In this document: one piece after another, positions 7,640 to 11,492 of the stretch
Layout: every line of letters starts with the position of its first letter
Numbering within the stretch: position 1 is the stretch's first letter
NCBI GenBank assembly: GCA_047639675.1
Contig: JBLIOI010000141.1
Location: 1 to 11,492, forward strand
Direction of reading: 5' to 3'
DNA from: JABACD01 sp047639675
GTDB taxonomy: Bacteria; Planctomycetota; UBA1135; GCA-002686595
Length of the DNA: 11,492 nucleotides
Made by a program: the position numbers and the translations under genes
The notes under the pieces: model-generated
Told to the model about the DNA's origin: nothing
What the model saw: only the letters and a program-made list of their open reading frames with translations
Database searches by the model: none

Positions 7640-8058
7640 GAATGTTACCCGCTGCTTCATGGAGAATCGCACCCGGCGACGGGTTCCGGTTTCCTCCTGG
7701 GGGAGCCGCGCAAAGCCTGCCCCCAGCAGGCTGAGGCGTAGCGCGGCGGTCCGCGGGCAAAGCCCCCGGGAGGTGGGGGTCCGGGGAAGGAGACTCACGA
7801 GTTTTGGGCAACTCAACCGGGGGTCTCGCTGCGATTATCGAGACCCAATCCTGCGTCAGCGTTTTCTGTGAACATAGGTCGGCGGACGGCCATGGCTCGC
7901 CAGTCCCGGCCACGACGCTGGACGGTGCGGAGGTGCCCCGTAAGCCCCGGCCTTGCTTTGTCCTTGTGCGCTCCAGTCGTTCGGCATATCACGAAACGGC
8001 GGAGCGGGATTCAACACGAGTAACGGCGTGGAGCTCGTGGTCCTGCCCTAACCGCGGC
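7640..8058. other. Gene-free stretch with a GC-rich hairpin cluster
   Basis: Open frames here on both strands have Arg/Pro/Ser-rich products and look like artefacts. The segment 7697-7786 is unusually structured (separate repeat entry). The remainder, 7790-8058, sits directly past the point where the IS91-type transposase stops resembling its family; it could be scrambled remainder of that element, but I find no conserved transposase core or C-terminus in it. Confidence 0.5.
7697..7786. repeat. Cluster of GC-rich inverted repeats
   Basis: AGCCTGC (7714-7720) and GCAGGCT (7726-7732) form a perfect seven-base stem around CCCCA. An alternative stem pairs CTGGGGG (7697-7703) with CCCCCAG (7720-7726), so two folds compete. 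To the right CCCCGG (7764-7769) pairs with CCGGGG (7781-7786). The motif GCAAAGCC occurs at 7710-7717 and again within 7757-7765. The look is that of an extragenic palindromic (REP-like) unit or a transposon end; I see no second copy in the window. Confidence 0.5.
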
Positions 8059-8359
8059 TCACGTCTCTTCTGTGAGTACCTCGGGGAATACATGATCCAC
8101 GAGGTGCGCGGCGGACTCCGCCATGCGACGCCCACCGCAAGAGGGACAGAAACCTCGGCCCTTACACGAGAAGGGAATAAGGAAGTCACTGCCGCAAGTG
8201 AAGCAGTGAAATCGACAGAATGCCGCAGGTGAGATGCGTGCGGAGTTTGCGTTCGACGTGAGACGGCAGACTGGGGCTCGAGGGGTCCACCGCGACGCGT
8301 GCGAGAAAGGTCTCGAGGTGAGCAAAAAGAACTCCGCGCAGAACCTCCGACGAAGGGTA
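8059..8359 (-). pseudogene. Frameshifted N-terminal fragment of an IS91-type transposase
   Basis: Two minus-strand frames together give the IS91-family N-terminus. Frame one (8359 to about 8216) reads 'RYPSSEVLRGVLFAHLETFL' and later 'HVERKLRTHLTCGIL'. Frame two (about 8220 to 8077) continues with 'FCRFHCFTCGSDFLIPF', 'SCKGRGFCPSCGGRRM' and 'AESAAHLVDHVFPEV'. The Cys pairs (CFTC, CKGRGFCPSC) are the zinc-binding domain that precedes the HUH rolling-circle nuclease in this family. Relative to the family, a few residues are lost at the frame switch near 8218, and similarity ends right after 'FPEV', where 'PVRQWVLS' would be expected. The catalytic domain is absent, so the product cannot transpose. 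It lies on the same strand as the IS5-type relic upstream of it. Confidence 0.85.
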
Positions 8360-8520
8360 GCGGGCCGCTACTGTTCGCTGCGTGCCTCCTCGGTGATGGA
8401 CATCCATGCGGATGGACGTTTCGCGCACAGGGTGGTCACGGGCCGAGGGCTGAACTTCGTGAAGGGAAAGCACAAGATCGGGGCCCGGCGGTTCAATGGA
8501 TGCCCAGGGGGGTCCATCAG

Positions 8521-8775
8521 CTACAGCAGGAAACCCTCCGTTTGCCGAAGCGGCAAGTTAAAGAGCAACCGAATCGTTAGCGCGGTTTCAATGGCGAGGT
8601 CAGAGTACTTGCGGGGTGCTCCTCGCTGTCCGGTGGACTTTGCATTCCACGCTTTGATTGCTCTTGGCGTGATCCACAGGGTGATGTCGCCGCGCTGGAC
8701 GAAGGCTTTTTCGTACTCGGCCCAGTTGGTGACACGGTAGCGGATCTTGTACTTCGGGTGAACTCTTGATTTCAT
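8521..8775 (-). pseudogene. N-terminal fragment of an IS5-type transposase
   Basis: An 84-residue frame starts at ATG 8775 with MKSRVHPKYKIRYRVTNWAE. It carries 'YEKAFVQRGDITLWI', 'GQRGAPRKYSDLAIETAL' and 'TIRLLFNLPLRQTEGFL', the hallmark N-terminal domain of IS5-family (IS5/IS903-like) transposases: 'NW..Y..AL..RG.L..W', 'G..G.P..YSD.AI', 'LR...GF'. It ends in a TAG at 8521-8523 just where the family continues toward the DDE catalytic domain, none of which I can find. The frame stays open upstream to about 8991, but that extension overlaps the next gene and has no family similarity. The matching element would have been roughly 1 kb, so most is deleted. An element end may lie near 8820-8870, but its partner is gone. 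Confidence 0.85.
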
Positions 8776-8965
8776 CGGCGGGCTTTCGACCGATTCATCG
8801 CGCGCACAAAAAAAACCGCCCTTCTTGGACACGTAAACGGGGGTAATTCTGCACCAACGCCTGAACGAATTGCTTTGGCAGTGAATTCCTGACTTGAAGT
8901 CCACGGGGTGATCTCGGCGCCTTATATTGGAGTTCATCCGAGAGCTGACGCCTCGGCTGCTCCCC

Positions 8966-10480
8966 ATGCGAATCCTCACCCTTGTCCTCACTTTATTCGG
9001 CCCGGCGGGCCTGAGCGCGGCTCAGATTCAATTCGTCGAGTCTGGAGTGGGGCGCGGCTTGACGCCCGTCTTTCCCGCCAGCGGCTTGACCGTGGGGGCC
9101 GCGGCCGCGGACTACGACGACGACGGTGACGTCGATCTCTTCGTTCCGAACGGCTTGGGCGCGCCAAACCAGTTGTATCGCAATCTCGGCCAGGGGCAGT
9201 TCGAGGAGGTCGCCGCTCTGGTAGGACTCGACTCGATCCGCAACGATCGAGCGGCGCTCTGGTTCGACTATGACGGTGATGGCGATCTCGACCTCGCTGT
9301 GGCCAACGATTGCTTCGAAACGGTGACGTGCACGGAAGCCGATAGCCTGCACTTCTACCGCCAAAACCCCGGCGGTGCCTTCGAGGACATCACGTCGAGC
9401 ATCGGCTTGAGCGGCTTTTGGTTGCCCAACCCCGATACCCATGTCGGGGGCCTTTCCGCGGGCGACGTGAACAACGACGGCTGGTTGGACTTGTACGTCT
9501 GTTTCTGGGAGGGAGCGGCGCGGCTCTTCTTGAACGACGGGCAAGGAGCGTTCCTGGATGCGAGCGCATCGAGTGGCGTGGGCCTCTCCAGGCCTTTCTG
9601 GCAGCCCGTGATGCACGACTTCAACGGTGACGGTTGGCTCGACATTTTCCAAGCCGTCGACTTCACGCCCAACCTCTTGTGGTTGAACAGCGGCAACGGG
9701 AGCTTCCTCGATGCGGCCCAGTCGAGTGGAACGGACAACGCGATGAACGACATGGGCGTCGCGTTGGGCGACTGGAACAACGACGGCGACCAAGACGTCT
9801 ACGTCACCAATCAATTCGGTCCAGGCGAGCACAACATCTTCCTCGTGCGCCGGGGAAGCGGTCAGCCAACGCCCTCCAATCCGATCAGGTTCGACGAAGG
9901 AGCCAAGCGCTTGGACATCGAGCAAGGCTACATCGGTTGGGGCGCAACTTTCTTGGATGCGGACCTCGACGGCTGGCTCGATCTCGCCGAGACGTCCAGT
10001 TCGCTGAACTCGATGAATTTCTTCCACAACCGCGGCGGTCATCAGGGCTTCGACGAGCTCTCGGCGATCGTCGGCGTGGGGGCGATGTCGCGTGGTGGAG
10101 GACTCATTGCCTTCGACGTGGATCGTGACGGCGACGCGGACCTCTGCGAGTTCGGCTTCAATCCCGGGGCGCCGAGGCTCTACGAGAACGATCGAAGTGG
10201 AATCAATGACGGCCGCACGCACTTGACCATCAAGCCACGCCTCAACGGCGGCAATCGGCGCGCGATCGGAGCTTTGTTGGAATTGCGCCATTCGGACGGG
10301 AGCGTGCAAACGCGCGTGATCACGGCCGGGACGAGCATGCTGAGCCAAGAACCGGCTGAGGCTCTGTTCGGCTTGGCGCAAGGCGAGGTCATCGAGCTCG
10401 TGGTGCGTTGGCCCGGCGGTTCAGTCAGTCACCATCCCGGCCTGACCGCTGGTTCCACCATCACCGTCTGGAAACCTTGA
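8966..10480 (+). CDS. Secreted FG-GAP/VCBS protein with ASPIC/UnbV domain (CRTAC1-like)
   Basis: This encodes 504 residues from ATG 8966, chosen because it starts a clean signal peptide (MRILTLVLTLFGPAGLSAA, cleavage after residue 19). An in-frame TTG at 8927 would add 13 residues ahead of it. Seven FG-GAP/VCBS repeats follow, each with a calcium-type Asp loop, for example DYDDDGDVDLF, DYDGDGDLDLA, DVNNDGWLDLY, DFNGDGWLDIF, DWNNDGDQDVY, DADLDGWLDLA and DVDRDGDADLC. This count fits a complete seven-bladed propeller. Residues about 418-503 form the ASPIC/UnbV domain ('NRRAIGALLELRHSDGS', 'RWPGGS'), the usual C-terminal partner in this family. Such proteins are secreted or surface-bound; the ligand is unknown. 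The gene is intact and stands alone between mobile-element relics. No convincing ribosome binding site precedes it. Confidence 0.95.
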   Translation: MRILTLVLTLFGPAGLSAAQIQFVESGVGRGLTPVFPASGLTVGAAAADYDDDGDVDLFVPNGLGAPNQLYRNLGQGQFEEVAALVGLDSIRNDRAALWFDYDGDGDLDLAVANDCFETVTCTEADSLHFYRQNPGGAFEDITSSIGLSGFWLPNPDTHVGGLSAGDVNNDGWLDLYVCFWEGAARLFLNDGQGAFLDASASSGVGLSRPFWQPVMHDFNGDGWLDIFQAVDFTPNLLWLNSGNGSFLDAAQSSGTDNAMNDMGVALGDWNNDGDQDVYVTNQFGPGEHNIFLVRRGSGQPTPSNPIRFDEGAKRLDIEQGYIGWGATFLDADLDGWLDLAETSSSLNSMNFFHNRGGHQGFDELSAIVGVGAMSRGGGLIAFDVDRDGDADLCEFGFNPGAPRLYENDRSGINDGRTHLTIKPRLNGGNRRAIGALLELRHSDGSVQTRVITAGTSMLSQEPAEALFGLAQGEVIELVVRWPGGSVSHHPGLTAGSTITVWKP

Positions 10481-10533
10481 GTCCGGCTCGGTCTTCTCAC
10501 AGAGGACTACTAGTCTAGCTCCCGCTCTTCAGC

Positions 10534-10898
10534 GCGCCCTGTCCAATAACAGGATCGCGGCCCAAACTCGCCTGAACGATAGACATACGACGGATCTCGC
10601 CGTGAAGTTTTGGCCGTGGATCTCGGCGATGGGGCATTCCCCGGAATCCGAGGCGGACCTCCCCCACAGTCTCGCCGCGAATCTCGTCTTCAAGCTGCCC
10701 GGCGGTAGTGCTTGAGTAGACAGCTGCCTTCCGACCGAGCGCTTTGGCTTTAGCGGCCAGCCGTCGCCGCTGGCAGTCTGTCAGCCTGAGTTTCCTGCCC
10801 TGCATCTGTTCTTTGAGCACCCGGTTATCCTCGACGAGGTAAGCGATGACATCGGCCTGGTAGCGATTGACCAGGCCGGAGAGAGTCATGAGAAGCAC
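10534..10898 (-). mobile_element. Internally deleted copy of the integrase-core transposon
   Basis: This copy joins the start and the tail of the element also represented at 2027-2237. The left part (10534-10722, minus strand) repeats that tail, including the palindrome CCTGT...ACAGG and the sequence coding 'LLKHYRRAA-stop' with TGA at 10690-10692. The right part encodes the first roughly 58 residues of the transposase. Everything between, most of the transposase gene, is missing; the junction is near 10725. Compared with the other copy it has an extra segment of about 30 bases near 10598-10627 that partly duplicates its flank, and an 11-base insertion near 10648-10658. The outer right end is not defined but lies between 10898 and 10981. 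Confidence 0.8.
10725..10898 (-). pseudogene. Transposase N-terminus fused out of frame to its own 3' tail
   Basis: From ATG 10898 the product begins 'MTLSGLVNRYQADVIAYLVE' (after MLL), then 'DNRVLKEQMQGRKLRLTD' and 'CQRRRLAAKAKALGRKA'. This matches the N-terminus of planctomycete integrase-core transposases ('...VLREQL..RRLRLTD.QRRRLA.KGKALGRK'). After about residue 58 the frame enters the element's tail in a different frame from the true C-terminus and runs meaninglessly to a stop near 10515. The family's DDE catalytic core is absent, so it is inactive. The whole frame is 127 codons, but only the first part is family sequence. Confidence 0.85.
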
Positions 10899-10980
10899 TT
10901 GAAGGGGGTAGGTTTCGGCCAGTATGGTCCTATTCTACGGTGCTTGAAATGCACGACATCGCAGGCGAATCGCCACGGCT

Positions 10981-11492
10981 TTATATTTGGACACGAAGGC
11001 CAGGAGTCTGAAAATCGAGCAGGGCACGTCCGAAAAAATCATCGCGCAGGATGGGCGTCTTTCCAAAGGGAGAACCCCCTCCGTGTCCGCCGAAGGGAAT
11101 GTGATTGCCCTGAGACGAGAATGCGTTGTCGTGGCCGGGGAATCCGCTCTCTACATCGAGGCCGTAGATAGACTGATCCAAACACAGGACAGACGATTGA
11201 GTGAACGACTGGTCATGACCAAAGCGGCCGCCACCGCCGCCGGCTGCAGAGCCAAAGGCACCTTCACCGCTGCCGCCGCGTGGAGTCACTTCGCTAGTTA
11301 GAACACTCCCCACGCCTCCGCTACCCCCACCACACTGTCCCAGTGCACCGGGCTCGGGAACCGTGGGCGAATTCAGAGTAAATACCGAGGCGGCATCGCT
11401 ACCGTCCACACTGATCCTTCCATCAATTCGCACCGTCCCCCGTGCCATGGATCGTCACAGGCTTCGGGCCGACAAAGTGAAGAACAGAACCG
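10981..11492 (-). pseudogene. Broken glycine-rich surface protein gene, running off the right edge
   Basis: A 155-codon minus-strand frame (ATG 11446-11448 to TAA 10981-10983) begins 'ARGTVRIDGRISVDGSDAAS', has glycine-rich stretches ('GQCGGGSGGVGS', 'SAAGGGGGRFGHDQSF') and 'YGLDVESGFPG'. It ends near 'ILRDDFFGRALLDF'. This is the style of large secreted planctomycete proteins with 'G.IRI.G.I...G' repeats. A better upstream continuation lies in another frame: from the window edge it reads 'GSVLHFVGPKPVTIHGTG' and would join 'TVRIDGRI' if one G were removed from the G5 run at 11437-11441. So the ATG is probably not a real start. The left end stops close to the transposon relic, and most of the expected C-terminal part is missing. 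It could be a decayed gene, or the G-run could be a sequencing slip in a gene that is still truncated. Confidence 0.65.

Noticed and set aside
7804..8740. Plus-strand open frames of 142 and 168 codons across the relic zone
   Set aside because: They are antisense to recognisable transposase fragments, and their products are low-complexity Arg/Ser sequences.
8776..8991. N-terminal extension of the IS5-type frame up to 8991
   Set aside because: Family similarity starts at the ATG at 8775; the extension overlaps the start of the opposite gene and has no IS5 features.
8993..10381. A 462-codon open frame on the minus strand, fully inside the FG-GAP gene
   Set aside because: It is antisense to a gene with seven clear repeats and an ASPIC domain. 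Its product is a Val/Arg/Glu-rich mirror of the repeated Asp loops, with no domain pattern of its own.
10515..10724. C-terminal half of the 127-codon frame as part of a real protein
   Set aside because: After the deletion junction it reads the element tail in the wrong frame, so it is not a domain.
1..11492. CRISPR array, retron, toxin-antitoxin, restriction system, phage module or biosynthetic cluster
   Set aside because: I looked for regularly spaced repeats, reverse transcriptase motifs, nuclease or methyltransferase motifs and small paired genes, and saw none.

Overview
The window looks like chromosomal DNA from a planctomycete (Planctomycetota). I base this on protein style: a secreted seven-repeat FG-GAP/VCBS protein with an ASPIC/UnbV end, a membrane-anchored protein with carboxypeptidase-regulatory-like folds, and pieces of a glycine-rich surface protein of the 'VRIDGRI...GGGGG' kind known to me from marine planctomycetes. 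Moderately high GC fits. The lineage is an inference; there is no rRNA or other marker here.

Layout. Positions 1-243 hold no convincing gene. At 244-1857 (+) is an intact lipoprotein with an Ig-like N-terminal domain and propeller-like repeats. At about 2027-2237 is the 3' end of a transposon whose transposase belongs to the integrase-core (IS481/IS3-like) group, reading (-). At 2298-4127 (+) is a hybrid histidine kinase (one membrane segment, PAS, HisKA, HATPase, receiver). From 4128 to 4963 there is no gene, only a pair of hairpins near 4795-4868. At 4964-7018 (-) is a 684-residue membrane-anchored protein with repeated beta-sandwich domains, preceded by a clear ribosome binding site and a 12-bp-arm hairpin.

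From about 7121 to the right edge the region is a graveyard of broken genes around one intact gene. A 3' relic of a surface protein with an internal stop lies at 7121-7636 (-). It is followed by a GC-rich hairpin cluster (7690-7790), a frameshifted IS91-type transposase N-terminus (8059-8359, -) and an IS5-type transposase N-terminus (8521-8775, -). The intact FG-GAP/ASPIC gene is at 8966-10480 (+). An internally deleted copy of the 2027-2237 element follows at 10534-10898 (-). A frameshifted, truncated glycine-rich surface-protein gene (10981-11492, -) runs off the right edge.

How it fits together. The intact genes suggest cell-surface or secreted functions plus one signalling kinase, with no evident shared pathway or operon. 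The two surface-protein relics share strand and style and flank the mobile-element region, so they may be the two ends of one gene split by insertions and deletions. I looked for a defence system, biosynthetic cluster, CRISPR array, retron or phage module and found none. The most informative signals are the paired transposon relics and the split-gene architecture.
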